From Streptomyces albireticuli (GTDB lineage Bacteria; Actinomycetota; Actinomycetes; Streptomycetales; Streptomycetaceae): DNA of 64,000 bases. Positions 50,408-59,072 of this stretch are shown one piece after another. The stretch lies in the NCBI RefSeq assembly GCF_021228125.1, contig NZ_JAJQQS010000002.1:62001-126000 (forward strand). The letters run 5' to 3'. Within the stretch, counting starts at the first letter, position 1, and each line of letters opens with the position of its first letter. The notes below the pieces were generated by a model. It saw only the letters and a list, made by a program, of their open reading frames with translations. It made no database searches and was not told where the DNA came from. A program made the translations under genes and the position numbers.

Positions 50408-51649
50408 TTAGCGGCGCCGGGTCACCCCGACGGTCCAGGACCCGCCCGCCGTCCTGCCCCGTACCGTCACCCGGACCTTGTCCTCCTCCGAGGTCAGGGA
50501 TTCCCCGACGCCCAGCGGGGCGTCCGCCAGGGCCGGGTAGACCGACTCGCCCCAGCAGGCCTGCCGCCCGGGGTGGCCGTCCAGCACCTGGACGGGGCCG
50601 CCGCCGGAGGGCGTGTCGCTCAGGATCCGGTAGACCAGCACGCCCTCGGTGCAGGTGGCGGTGTCGTTGCCGTACGCGGCGCGGGCCTCGATGGCGACGG
50701 CGCTCTCCGGGCCCGTACGGACCACCACCATGCGGGTACGGGCGTCACCGCCCGGCAGCATCGGCGTCTCCAGCGGCTGGAGGGTGTGCAGGCTGCTGCC
50801 GGGTTCGCGGACGCAGGCCACCTGGGCGGAGGTGAGCCAGCCCAGCTTCCACTTGTGCCAGCCGAAGGGGTCCGAGGCCAGTCCGAACTGGCTGCCCATG
50901 AGGTCCCAGTCCCCGACGTGGGTGTCCCAGTCGCCCTTCCCGTCCGTGGGCCGGTGGTAGAGGTCGGGCAGGTCCATGACGTGCCCGGTCTCGTGGGCGA
51001 GGACGTTGCGGTCGGGCGGGTGCCGCTCGAAGACGGTGACGACGCGGCGCAGCGCCGTGCCGTCGGCCATCAGGGGGCGGTCGAGGTTGACGACCTTGGT
51101 CGCGTCGGAGTCCACGCCCGGGGCGTCCGGGTCGGCGACCAGATAGACGAGGTCGTACCGGCTGAAGTCCACGTCGGCGTCGGCCGCGGCGATGGCGTCC
51201 CGCAGGTACTGCGAGCGCTGCTCGCTGTCCCAGTCGCGCTGTATGCGGTACGAGGTGGCCGAGCGGGGCATCCGGAACCAGCGGTTCTGGGGGTGGGCGT
51301 GGAGGGCGAAGCGCCCGTAGGAGGCCCGGTCGAAGAAGCGGGTGGTGCCGGGGAAGTGGTCGGCCGCGAGCCGGTCGGGCCCCACCTCGGGGCTGGCGTC
51401 CGGGAAGGACAGGAAGATCATGACGGCGTCGAGCCGGCCGGCGGGCCGCGGATAGGCGGGGTTCCAGCTGTCGAGCCCCTCGGAGTGGTGGGCCTGGCTG
51501 CGCGGCAGCGCACAAGGGCCGCCGGGACCCACGGCCCGTGCGGGGACCGCGACGACGGTCGTGGCGATCGCGCAGAGAGAGGTCACCACGGCGCCGAAGC
51601 GGCGCAGCCGTGACCGGTCCACTCCCATGGGTGTCTGCGGACGCACCAC
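50408..51649 (-). CDS. secreted M6-type zinc metalloprotease
   Basis: A 413-residue exported protease. GTG 51649 follows GGGAGGTCGAC. A signal peptide (about 12-39, VVTSLCAIATTVVAVPARA) comes first. The zinc motif is HETGHVMDLPDLY (HExxHxxxxxD), and DWDLMGSQFGLASDPFGWHKWKLGWL with the met-turn methionine is typical of the immune-inhibitor-A (M6) family. There are about four cysteines, suited to disulfides outside the cell. The substrate is unknown. Confidence 0.88.
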   Translation of the reverse strand: MVRPQTPMGVDRSRLRRFGAVVTSLCAIATTVVAVPARAVGPGGPCALPRSQAHHSEGLDSWNPAYPRPAGRLDAVMIFLSFPDASPEVGPDRLAADHFPGTTRFFDRASYGRFALHAHPQNRWFRMPRSATSYRIQRDWDSEQRSQYLRDAIAAADADVDFSRYDLVYLVADPDAPGVDSDATKVVNLDRPLMADGTALRRVVTVFERHPPDRNVLAHETGHVMDLPDLYHRPTDGKGDWDTHVGDWDLMGSQFGLASDPFGWHKWKLGWLTSAQVACVREPGSSLHTLQPLETPMLPGGDARTRMVVVRTGPESAVAIEARAAYGNDTATCTEGVLVYRILSDTPSGGGPVQVLDGHPGRQACWGESVYPALADAPLGVGESLTSEEDKVRVTVRGRTAGGSWTVGVTRRR

Positions 51650-52019
51650 GTCGACCTCCCGGGACGGATTCGGGACACCTCATCCACCCTCAGTGGTTCT
51701 GTGGTGATATGCCCTGTTCCGTTACCCCGGTCGAGTGACTAAGCCGACTTCTGGGTACATCACACTCAGTCACTGATGGTCAATCGACATGGCGCCACAC
51801 AACAGGCTCAGCCAGGGGCGCGCACGGTCGTGCAGAAATGGACAAACCGGAGAAGGCGGCCCGGGTGCTGCGGGCCGGGCCGCTGGAACGGTCCGCAGCA
51901 GCGCCCTATGATCGCCACATTTCCAGCACGGATTCCCCGGGCAGGCGGCCGTACGCCCTTGTCCGGCCACGCGTACGAGATCCACGAGACCCTTACGAAG
52001 CCAGTGCGGAACGAATGCC
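51650..52019. other. 370-bp divergent regulatory region before the GGDEF-EAL gene
   Basis: No gene is seen. The first 130 bp hold the promoter of the protease gene and a BldD-like box (51760). TATGAT at 51907-51912 is a good -10 for the + strand and would give a leader of about 100 nt. Confidence 0.55.
51760..51772. promoter_or_regulatory. candidate BldD box
   Basis: TCACACTCAGTCA matches the BldD consensus TnACnC(A/T)GnGTnA at every defined position but one. It lies upstream of a cdgA-like gene; cdgA is a known BldD target in Streptomyces coelicolor. The distance to the start codon is about 250 bp. Confidence 0.45.
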
Positions 52020-53795
52020 ATGCGGGAGCGAGCGGTGAGCGGAACCCTCGACGGCCAGGGCGGCATGCCCGGCTCGACGCCTACTGTGGTAACGCAACGT
52101 AACGAATCAAGTGATTTCCGTGCCGCCTTCAACGCCGCCCAGCTCGCCATGGCCGTGGTGGGCCGCGACGGCCTGGTGCGTAGCGCCAACCACGCGCTCG
52201 GCGAGCTGCTGGGCACCGATCCGGCCCGGCTCGCGGGCGACCCGGCCGCCGACTTCACCGGGCTGCGCGAGGACCCGCGCACCTGGAGCGCGTACCGCGA
52301 GGTGCTGCTCGGCCGCCGGGCACGACTGCACTGCACCCGGCGGCTGAAGCGGCACGGGGGCCGCCAGGGCGTCTGGGCCGAGGTGATCGTCACCCCGCTG
52401 CCGGACAGCTGCGACACCCTCCTGTCCGTCGCCGACATCAGCGACCGGCGCGATCTGCGGGCCCGGCTGCGGCACCTGCGGATGCACGACCCGGTGACCC
52501 GGCTGCCCAACCGCAGCCTGTTCTTCGAGCGGCTGACCACGGCGCTGACCACGGCGGCCGACGGCCGGGGCAGCGGCCGGATCGGCCTCTGCTATCTGGA
52601 CCTGGACGGCTTCAAGGCCATCAACGACACCCTCGGCCACCGGGCCGGCGACCGGCTGCTGGGGGCGGTGGCCAGACGGCTCTCCGAGTGCGCGGCGCCC
52701 GGCGGCCACCTGGTCGCCCGGCTGGGCGGCGACGAGTTCGCGCTGCTGGTCGAGAACTCCACCGGCACCCAGCAGCTCGTCGACCTCGCCGGCTGCGTCC
52801 AGGCCGCGCTCCAGCGGCCGTTCGACGTGGCGGGCCACCGGCTGGCGGTGTCGGCGAGCATCGGCGTCGTCGAGCGCCCGGCCGCCGGCACCCACGCCAC
52901 CGAGCTGATGCAGGCCGCCGACACCACGCTGTACTGGGCGAAGGCCGACGGCAAGGCCCGCTGGACGCTCTTCGACCCCGAGCGCAACGCCCACCGGATG
53001 ACCCGTCAGGCGCTGTCCAGCACCCTGCGGCCGGCCGTCGAGCGGAACGAGTTCGTCCTCCAGTACCAGCCGCTGGTGGGGCTCGGCGACGGCGTCGTGC
53101 GGGGCGTGGAGGCGCTGGTGCGCTGGCACCACCCGCAGTTCGGGATGCTCGCGCCGAACCGGTTCATCGGGCTGGCCGAGGAGACGGGCGCGATCGTCCC
53201 GCTCGGCCGCTGGGTGCTGGCCACCGCCTGCCGCCAGGCGCGGCACTGGCAGCTTTCCCACCCGGCCGAACCGATCGTGGTCAGCGTCAATGTGGCCGTG
53301 CGGCAGGTGTGGGACTCCGACCTGGTCGCGGACGTGGCGGCGATCCTCACCGAGACCGGCCTGCCGCCGCGCCTGCTTCAGCTGGAGCTCACCGAGTCGG
53401 CCGTGATGGGCTCGGCGGGCCGTCCGCTCCAGCAGCTCCAGCAGCTCAGCGACATGGGCGTGGCCATCGCCATCGACGATTTCGGCACCGGCTACTCCAA
53501 CCTCGCCTACCTCAGCCGGCTGCCGGTCTCCACCCTGAAGCTCGACGGCTCCTTCGTCCGGGGCTTCCACTCCGAGGAGCCGCCGAACCCGGCGGACGAG
53601 ACGATCGTCGAGGCGCTCGTCCAGCTCGCGCACCGGCTCGGCATCAAGGTCACGGCCGAGTGTGTGGAGAGCGCGGAGCAGGCGGAGCGGCTCGGCCGGA
53701 TCGGCTGCGACACCGGCCAGGGCTGGTTCTACTCCCGGCCGGTGCCCCCGGACACGATCTCCGCGCTGCTCGGCGCGCCGGGCGTCCGACCCTGA
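52020..53795 (+). CDS. PAS-GGDEF-EAL cyclic-di-GMP enzyme (CdgA-like)
   Basis: A 591-residue cytosolic protein. Order: PAS (about 33-145), GGDEF (about 160-320) with RLGGDEFALLV intact, EAL (about 335-585) with GVEALVRWHHP, QLELTES, IDDFGTGYSNL and KLDGSFV, all active-site motifs present. So it can in principle both make and degrade c-di-GMP. No RxxD inhibitory site is visible ahead of GGDEF. The domain order and its place near the csl genes fit CdgA (SCO2817) of S. coelicolor, which affects development; that assignment is from memory. Starts at ATG 52020 or GTG 52035, the latter with a better ribosome site. Confidence 0.92.
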   Translation: MRERAVSGTLDGQGGMPGSTPTVVTQRNESSDFRAAFNAAQLAMAVVGRDGLVRSANHALGELLGTDPARLAGDPAADFTGLREDPRTWSAYREVLLGRRARLHCTRRLKRHGGRQGVWAEVIVTPLPDSCDTLLSVADISDRRDLRARLRHLRMHDPVTRLPNRSLFFERLTTALTTAADGRGSGRIGLCYLDLDGFKAINDTLGHRAGDRLLGAVARRLSECAAPGGHLVARLGGDEFALLVENSTGTQQLVDLAGCVQAALQRPFDVAGHRLAVSASIGVVERPAAGTHATELMQAADTTLYWAKADGKARWTLFDPERNAHRMTRQALSSTLRPAVERNEFVLQYQPLVGLGDGVVRGVEALVRWHHPQFGMLAPNRFIGLAEETGAIVPLGRWVLATACRQARHWQLSHPAEPIVVSVNVAVRQVWDSDLVADVAAILTETGLPPRLLQLELTESAVMGSAGRPLQQLQQLSDMGVAIAIDDFGTGYSNLAYLSRLPVSTLKLDGSFVRGFHSEEPPNPADETIVEALVQLAHRLGIKVTAECVESAEQAERLGRIGCDTGQGWFYSRPVPPDTISALLGAPGVRP

Positions 53796-53826
53796 GGGGC
53801 GTGCGGCCGTGAGGGGTGCCAGGCGC

Positions 53827-53912
53827 GGGGAGGCGTCCCGCCCGGAGAAACGTCCTGCCTTGAGAGGCGTCCCACCTTTGAGAGGTGTCCTGCCCTGAGA
53901 AGCGTCCCGCCG
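53827..53912 (+). repeat. degenerate 17-18-nt tandem repeat
   Basis: Five units of the type GAGGCGTCCCGCC..GA (GAGGCGTCCCGCCCGGA, GAAACGTCCTGCCTTGA, GAGGCGTCCCACCTTTGA, GAGGTGTCCTGCCCTGA, GAAGCGTCCCGCC) lie between the GGDEF-EAL gene and its terminator. They are non-coding. Confidence 0.8.
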
Positions 53913-53939
53913 TCCCCCGTGAAAGGGGGACGGCGGGAC
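53904..53939. terminator. bidirectional hairpin terminator
   Basis: A perfect 15-bp stem (53904-53918 with 53925-53939) and a GTGAAA loop lie between the convergent GGDEF-EAL and luciferase-like genes. Confidence 0.9.
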
Positions 53940-53992
53940 CCGCCGGCCCCACCCCCGTAGGAACCGGCGGAGAACAGGCCGGGCCGCCGTGG

Positions 53993-55090
53993 TCAGGCGC
54001 CCGGCAGGCCGTACGCGTCGGCGATGAGCCCGTAGCTGCGCAGCCGCGCCCCGGGGTCGTGCGCGTTGGCCGTGATCATCAGCTCGTCGGCGCCCGTCCG
54101 CTTCACCAGCGCGTCCAGCCCGTCGCGCACGTCGTCGGGCGTGCCGTGGACGACGTTGCCCAGCCACTCGTCGACGAAGTCCCGCTCGGCCGGGACGTAC
54201 GCGTACGCCTCGGCCTCCTCGGGCGTCGGGACCAGACCCGGCCGGCCGCGGCGCAGCCGCAGCATCGCCAGCGCGCCGCTGAGGACCTGGCGGCGGGCCT
54301 CCTTCGCGTCGTCGGCCGCGAACGCCTGCACGCCGATCTTGGCGTACGGGCGGTCGAGGACCTCGGAGGGCCGGAAGGAGTCGCGGTAGAGCTGGAGCGC
54401 GGGGACGGTGTTGGCCGCGGAGAAGTGGTGCGCGAAGGAGAAGGGCAGCCCGAGCGCCCCGGCGAGCCGCGCGCTGAAGCCGGAGGAGCCCAGCAGCCAG
54501 ACGGACGGGCGGTCGGCCCGCTGGACGCCACCGGGGACCCGGCCCTGGACGGGGCCGGGCACGGCGTGGATACGGGCGTAGGGGTGCCCGTCGGGGAAGT
54601 CGTCGTCCAGGAACCGGGTGAGCTCGGCGAGCTGCTGCGGGAATTCGTCGGCGCCCTCGTGGAGCCGCTCGGTCCGGCGCAGGGCCGCGGCGGTGGCGCC
54701 GTCCGTGCCCGGCGCGCGGCCGAGCCCGAGGTCGACGCGCCGGGGCGCCAGTGCCTCCAGGGTGCCGAACTGCTCGGCGATGACCAGCGGCGCGTGGTTG
54801 GGCAGCATCACCCCGCCCGAGCCGAGGCGGATCCGGTCGGTGTGGGCGGCGAGGTGGGCCAGGACCACGGCCGGGGAGGAGCTGGCGATGCCGGGCATGG
54901 AATGGTGCTCGGCGACCCAGAAGCGGTGGTAGCCCCTGCGCTCGGCGAGCCGCGCGAGCTCCACGGTGGTGCCGAGCGCCTGCCGGGCGGTCCGGCCGCT
55001 GCCGACGGTCGCCAGGTCCAGCACGGACAGCGGCACGGGGGCGCTGCCCAGGGCCGTGCCCCGGATGGTGTCGTCCTGTACCTCGGCCAC
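53993..55090 (-). CDS. luciferase-like flavin-dependent oxidoreductase (MsnO8-like)
   Basis: A 365-residue LLM-class enzyme. [111 protein letters not shown] is the opening of the MsnO8/YhbW group. [14 protein letters not shown] follows. It uses reduced flavin and O2; the substrate is unknown. The GTG start at 55090 follows GAGGAAGGCGG; the longer open frame upstream runs through a simple repeat. Confidence 0.9.
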   Translation of the reverse strand: MAEVQDDTIRGTALGSAPVPLSVLDLATVGSGRTARQALGTTVELARLAERRGYHRFWVAEHHSMPGIASSSPAVVLAHLAAHTDRIRLGSGGVMLPNHAPLVIAEQFGTLEALAPRRVDLGLGRAPGTDGATAAALRRTERLHEGADEFPQQLAELTRFLDDDFPDGHPYARIHAVPGPVQGRVPGGVQRADRPSVWLLGSSGFSARLAGALGLPFSFAHHFSAANTVPALQLYRDSFRPSEVLDRPYAKIGVQAFAADDAKEARRQVLSGALAMLRLRRGRPGLVPTPEEAEAYAYVPAERDFVDEWLGNVVHGTPDDVRDGLDALVKRTGADELMITANAHDPGARLRSYGLIADAYGLPGA

Positions 55091-55546
55091 GTGGGGTCCG
55101 CCTTCCTCGTTCTTCGGGTGCTTCAGGTTCTTGAGGCGCTTCGGGTGCTTCGGGTGCTTCGGGTTTTTCAGGTGCTCCGGGTCGGGCGCTTCGCGCGTCC
55201 ACGGTCTTTCGTGGTCGCGCGGAGCCACCCAGGGGGCGCTCGGGAGCGTTCGGGGGCGCGCGGATCCCGGTCTCCGTTGTCCCGTCCCCCGATCACCCCA
55301 GCTCAACCGGAGTAAGTCTCCGGTTATTCCCGGCCCACGCTCAGGCCGTCCCCGCCGCCTTTCCGGCCATCTCTTTCCGGCCATGCCGTCACACCCCCTA
55401 TGACATGGACATATGCCAAGGTGGCGCGGTGCAGGACAGCGGCTCACAGGTCGGCACCGTTCTCTTCAACACCCTCTCCTTAGCGACACTTTCGCCGTTA
55501 TCGTGGTGAGCGGGACACTCGCTGGAAAGCCCGCAAGGGGGAAACC
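55091..55546. other. 456-bp divergent region with a 9-nt repeat and a hairpin
   Basis: Positions 55112-55187 hold several copies of CTTCGGGTG (9-nt unit). A hairpin AACCGGAG-TAAGT-CTCCGGTT lies at 55305-55325. The AT-richer part 55470-55515 (CCTTAGCGACACTTTCGCCGTTATCG) looks like the promoter of the IclR gene. No further gene was seen. Confidence 0.6.
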
Positions 55547-56371
55547 GTGGCGCTCAAGCCCGACCCGACCGCGCCGTTCCATTCGGTGCAGTACGCACTG
55601 CGCGTACTGGAGGCGGTCGTCAAGCACACCGGCGGTGTGACCGAAGCCCAGATCGCGCGCGAGACCGGCCTGCCCGCCGCCCACCTCGCCCATCTGCTGC
55701 TGATGCTCCGCCGCGAGGACTATGTGGAGCGGGTGAGCGACGGCGCCTATGTGATCGGTGACGCCCTGGTCCTGCTCGGCTCCGGCGGCGACCGGCAGAA
55801 GGCGCTCCAGCGCAAGCTCCAGCAGTCCCTGACGGCGCTGCGCGACTCCCTCGGCGCGGCCGTCTACCTCAGCCGCTACATCGACGGCGAGGTCCGGATC
55901 ACGCAGTACGCGGACAGTCCGCACACCCCGAAGGTCAACGAGTGGGTCGACTTCCGCTCGGCCGCCCACGCGAGCGCGATCGGCAAGTGCCTGCTCACCC
56001 AGCTCGACCACGACGACCGCCGCGACCACCTCGCGCGCCACAAGACCGCCCGGCTCACCTCCCGGACGATCACCAACGAGCAGATCCTCTTCCGCAAGCT
56101 CGACGCCCAGCCCGCGACGGTCCCCGTGCTCGACCTCCAGGAGTACGCGGTGGGCACGGTCTGCGCGGCCGTCCCGGTCACGGCCGGGCTCGCGGTCGGC
56201 TGTGTCGCACTCTCCCTCCCGCTCTCGCACGCCCACCGGCTGCGCCACGCTGAACCGGCGGGCCGCTCCCCTGGTGCTGTCGATGGCGCTCTGATCACGG
56301 CCCCGGAGGCGGGTGGTTACGGGCACCCCTCCGGACCAGGTATATTTATCTCTGTCAGCAGGCGCCGCTAG
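55547..56371 (+). CDS. IclR-family regulator with a frameshifted C-terminus
   Basis: The frame gives 274 residues from GTG 55547 (ribosome site AAGGGGGAAACC). The winged helix (about 7-70) has VQYALRVLEAVVKHTGGVTEAQIARETGLPAAHLAHLLLML. The effector domain (about 85-235) runs normally to LSLPLSHAHRLRHA. The expected family ending, LNRRAAPLVLSMAL-stop, is present but in the +1 frame (56250-56294). In the reading frame the protein instead runs on for about 40 unrelated residues and ends inside the tRNA-Lys gene (overlap 10 bp). So a non-multiple-of-3 deletion near 56246 probably changed the C-terminus; the core domains are intact and it may still work. Confidence 0.85.
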   Translation: MALKPDPTAPFHSVQYALRVLEAVVKHTGGVTEAQIARETGLPAAHLAHLLLMLRREDYVERVSDGAYVIGDALVLLGSGGDRQKALQRKLQQSLTALRDSLGAAVYLSRYIDGEVRITQYADSPHTPKVNEWVDFRSAAHASAIGKCLLTQLDHDDRRDHLARHKTARLTSRTITNEQILFRKLDAQPATVPVLDLQEYAVGTVCAAVPVTAGLAVGCVALSLPLSHAHRLRHAEPAGRSPGAVDGALITAPEAGGYGHPSGPGIFISVSRRR

Positions 56372-56435
56372 CTCAGTTGGTTAGAGCAGCTGACTCTTAA
56401 TCAGCGGGTCCGGGGTTCGAGTCCCTGGCGGCGCA
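56362..56435 (+). tRNA. tRNA-Lys (CTT), copy 3
   Basis: Same 74-nt cloverleaf as copies 1 and 2, anticodon CTT, preceded by GTCAGCAG. The frameshifted IclR frame ends inside its 5' part. Confidence 0.97.
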
Positions 56436-56443
56436 CAGACAGG

Positions 56444-56476
56444 CGAAGGCCCCTCACCCATGGTGAGGGGCCTTCG
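56444..56476 (+). terminator. hairpin terminator after tRNA-Lys copy 3
   Basis: A perfect 15-bp stem with a CAT loop (56444-56458 with 56462-56476). The following 270 bp up to 56745 hold no convincing gene. Confidence 0.88.
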
Positions 56477-56745
56477 TCGTTCCCAGGCGCCCGGCGCCCG
56501 GTGTGCTGCCGCCCGCTGTTTCCGCCCGATTTTCCGGTCGATGGGGCGCGGGCCGTTGACATGGGGCGGGGGAGGCGTCGGCGGGCGGCGGCCCGGCGAC
56601 GCGGTGGCCGTGACGTGAAGCGGCGTGTGCGGAGGTCCGGCCCGTAGCATGGGTGACCGGCCGCGCGGAGAACCGTGCCCGGCCCCGCCCCCCGCCAGGA
56701 AGCGGAGGACCGTGCCCGGCCCCCCGGCCAGGAAGGAGAAAGCAG

Positions 56746-57183
56746 ATGACGTCGCACCGCCGCCCGACGGCCGTCGCCGCGCTGCTGCTCCTCCTCTCGG
56801 TGGTCTTCGCCCCGTCCCTGGCGGTGGCGGCCTCCGCCCCGCTCACGGGTACGGGCGTCACCGCGGTGGCCGTACAGCCCGCCTCGGCGCCCCCCGCCGC
56901 CTCCGCGGCCTCGGCCGTCCCGGTCGGCGAGCGGGGTGAGCGCACCCCCGAGGCCCGGCCCGCGGCCGGATCCGGGGACACCGGCGGCAGCTGCCGCCCG
57001 CTGGATGTCCCGCTCAAGGGTGCCGAGGCCGTCGCGCCCGCCGGACACGCCGATCCGCTCACCGCGCCGGCCGCCACGCGGGCCACCCTGTCCTCCGCCC
57101 CGGCGCCCCGGCCGGGCGCGCCCCGGGCGCCGCCCGTGCCGGTCGCCGGCTGCGCCGAGCTCCTCCCCGTCCTACGGATCTAG
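56746..57183 (+). CDS. small secreted protein, unknown
   Basis: A 145-residue exported protein. GGAAGGAGAAAGCAG precedes ATG 56746. Signal peptide about 1-28 (TAVAALLLLLSVVFAPSLAVAA). The mature part is Ala/Pro-rich with two cysteines (SCRPLDVPLKG and AGCAELLPVL), which may pair. No family is recognised. It precedes the DsbA-like gene by 77 bp and could share its transcript. Confidence 0.65.
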   Translation: MTSHRRPTAVAALLLLLSVVFAPSLAVAASAPLTGTGVTAVAVQPASAPPAASAASAVPVGERGERTPEARPAAGSGDTGGSCRPLDVPLKGAEAVAPAGHADPLTAPAATRATLSSAPAPRPGAPRAPPVPVAGCAELLPVLRI

Positions 57184-57260
57184 GTCCGCCCCGCACGGCC
57201 CGCGCACCGGGCCGCGCTTCGGCATGCCTCGCGTCCGTACGCCCCAGGAGCTCTTCTCTC

Positions 57261-58127
57261 ATGTCCCGCACGCCTTCCCGCCCCTCGTCCGGCCCCGCCG
57301 AGCGCCCGTCCGGCCAATCCGCCAAGAAGCCGTCCGCCAAGAAGCCGTCCGCCGAGAAGCAGTCCGCGAAGAAGCGGCCCGCCAAGAAGCGGTCGGCCCT
57401 CACCCCGCGCCGTCTCGCGGCCGCCGGCGCGGTCCTCGCCCTCGTCGTCGCGCTCGTCGCCGCCGGCATCGCCATCGGCGAGAACTCCGGTTCCGGCACC
57501 CGCCACGTCGCCGGCTCCGACGGGTCCGCGCCCTCCGCCGACCCGCAGCAGAAGGTCTACGCCGAGCTCGACCGGGCCGCCGCCCGCCGCCAGGACGGCG
57601 ACGCCCTCGCCGTCGGCAAGGCCGACGCGCCCGTCGTGCTCGTCGAGTACGCCGACTACCAGTGCTCGTACTGCGGGAAGTTCACCCGCGACAGCCAGCC
57701 CGAACTGATCAAGAAGTATGTGGACGAGGGCGTGCTGCGCATCGAGTTCCGCAACTTCCCGATCTTCGGCAAGGACTCCGAGCGGGCCGCCCGAGCCTCC
57801 TGGGCCGCCGGCCGGCAGGGCAAGTTCTGGCAGTTCCACGACGAGGTCTACGCCAAGACCCGCAAGGGTGACGCGCTCGCCGAGGACAAGCTCACCGACA
57901 TGGCCCGCACCGCCGGGGTCGCCGATCTCGACCGGTTCCGCGCGGACCTGAACGGCCCGGAGTCCGAGGCCGCCGTGAAGAAGGACCAGGAGGAGGGCTA
58001 CTCCATCGGTGTGAAGTCCACCCCGTCGTTCCTGGTGGGCGGGCAGCCGATCGCGGGCGCCCAGCCCCTCGACGTGTTCGAGTCGGCGATCGCACGGGCC
58101 AAGGCCGCGAAGCAGGGCGGGAAGTGA
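57261..58127 (+). CDS. DsbA-like thiol-disulfide oxidoreductase, membrane-anchored
   Basis: A 288-residue protein. The N-terminal 47 residues are Lys/Ser/Pro-rich with a repeated SAKKP unit and are cytoplasmic; one TM helix follows (about 52-74). The extracytoplasmic thioredoxin-fold domain has DYQCSYCGKF, a CxxC active site, and GVKSTPSFLVGGQPIAGAQ with the cis-Pro loop. It would form or shuffle disulfides in exported proteins. The next gene, 7 bp on, encodes a CcdA-like electron carrier, so the two probably form a redox pair. Confidence 0.9.
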   Translation: MSRTPSRPSSGPAERPSGQSAKKPSAKKPSAEKQSAKKRPAKKRSALTPRRLAAAGAVLALVVALVAAGIAIGENSGSGTRHVAGSDGSAPSADPQQKVYAELDRAAARRQDGDALAVGKADAPVVLVEYADYQCSYCGKFTRDSQPELIKKYVDEGVLRIEFRNFPIFGKDSERAARASWAAGRQGKFWQFHDEVYAKTRKGDALAEDKLTDMARTAGVADLDRFRADLNGPESEAAVKKDQEEGYSIGVKSTPSFLVGGQPIAGAQPLDVFESAIARAKAAKQGGK

Positions 58128-58134
58128 CCGCGGC

Positions 58135-58986
58135 GTGACCGACATCGGTTACCTCGCCGCCTTCCTCGGCGGCGTCCTCGCCCTGGTCAGCCCGTGCAGC
58201 GCGCTGCTGCTGCCGGCCTTCTTCGCCTACTCGCTGACGAGTCCGGGCCGGCTCCTGGCCCGGACCTGCGTCTTCTACCTGGGGCTCGCCACCACGCTGG
58301 TCCCGCTCGGCGTCGCCTCCAGCGCGGCCAGCAGGCTCTTCAACGGCCACCGCGAGCTGCTGATCACGATCGGCGGCTGGACGGTGATCGCGATGGGCGC
58401 CGCGCAGATCCTCGGCCTCGGCTTCGCCTCCAAGCGGGCCCAGGCCGCGGCCGGCCGGATCACCCCGCGCTCGGCCGCGTCGACCTTCCTGCTGGGCTGT
58501 GTGTACGGGCTGGCCGGATTCTGCGCCGGGCCGATCCTGGGCGCGGTGCTGACCATGAGCGCGGTCGGCGGCAACCCCTTCCTCGGCGGCTCGCTGCTCG
58601 CGGTCTACGCCCTGGGCATGGCGCTGCCGCTGTTCGTCCTGGCCCTGTGCTGGGACCGTTTCCGGCTCGGCGGCAGGCGCTGGCTGCGCGGGCGTGAGCT
58701 GCGCCTGGGCCGGCTGCGGCTGCACACCACGTCGCTGCTGTCCGGTCTGTTCTTCATCGGCATCGGCGTGCTCTTCCTCGCCTACGACGGGACGACGGGC
58801 CTGCCCGGCCTGCTGGACGCCGACCAGGAATCGCGTCTGGAGGAGTTCGCCTCGGCGGTGGGCGACGCCGTGCCGGACTACGCCCTGCTGGCGGTGGTCG
58901 CGCTGGCCGTGGCCGGGGTGCTGGCCCGGATCGCGCTCCGGCCGGAGCGCGACCCGGAGGGTCCGGAGGATCCTGAGGACGGCTGA
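58135..58986 (+). CDS. CcdA/DsbD-type transmembrane thiol electron carrier
   Basis: A 283-residue membrane protein with six predicted helices, starting at GTG 58135. The two redox cysteines are in LALVSPCSALLLPAF and GLAGFCAGPILGAVL, at equivalent places in two repeats, as in CcdA. It passes electrons across the membrane to extracytoplasmic thiol proteins, here probably the DsbA-like partner. Confidence 0.9.
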   Translation: MTDIGYLAAFLGGVLALVSPCSALLLPAFFAYSLTSPGRLLARTCVFYLGLATTLVPLGVASSAASRLFNGHRELLITIGGWTVIAMGAAQILGLGFASKRAQAAAGRITPRSAASTFLLGCVYGLAGFCAGPILGAVLTMSAVGGNPFLGGSLLAVYALGMALPLFVLALCWDRFRLGGRRWLRGRELRLGRLRLHTTSLLSGLFFIGIGVLFLAYDGTTGLPGLLDADQESRLEEFASAVGDAVPDYALLAVVALAVAGVLARIALRPERDPEGPEDPEDG

Positions 58987-58987
58987 G

Positions 58988-59015
58988 CCCGGGAAGGCCG
59001 GCGGGCCTTCCCGGG
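58988..59015. terminator. hairpin terminator after the DsbA/CcdA pair
   Basis: A perfect 12-bp stem (CCCGGGAAGGCC with GGCCTTCCCGGG) and a GGCG loop directly follow the stop codon. Confidence 0.85.
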
Positions 59016-59072
59016 TGGGGGCCGGGAAGGCCCTGGGCGGCCGGCGAGCGCCGCCGTCGACGGCGGCCGCCG

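Noticed and set aside
47230..56435. Integrated genetic island bounded by tRNA-Lys copies
   Set aside because: No integrase, excisionase or phage gene lies between the copies and the genes have normal Streptomyces composition.
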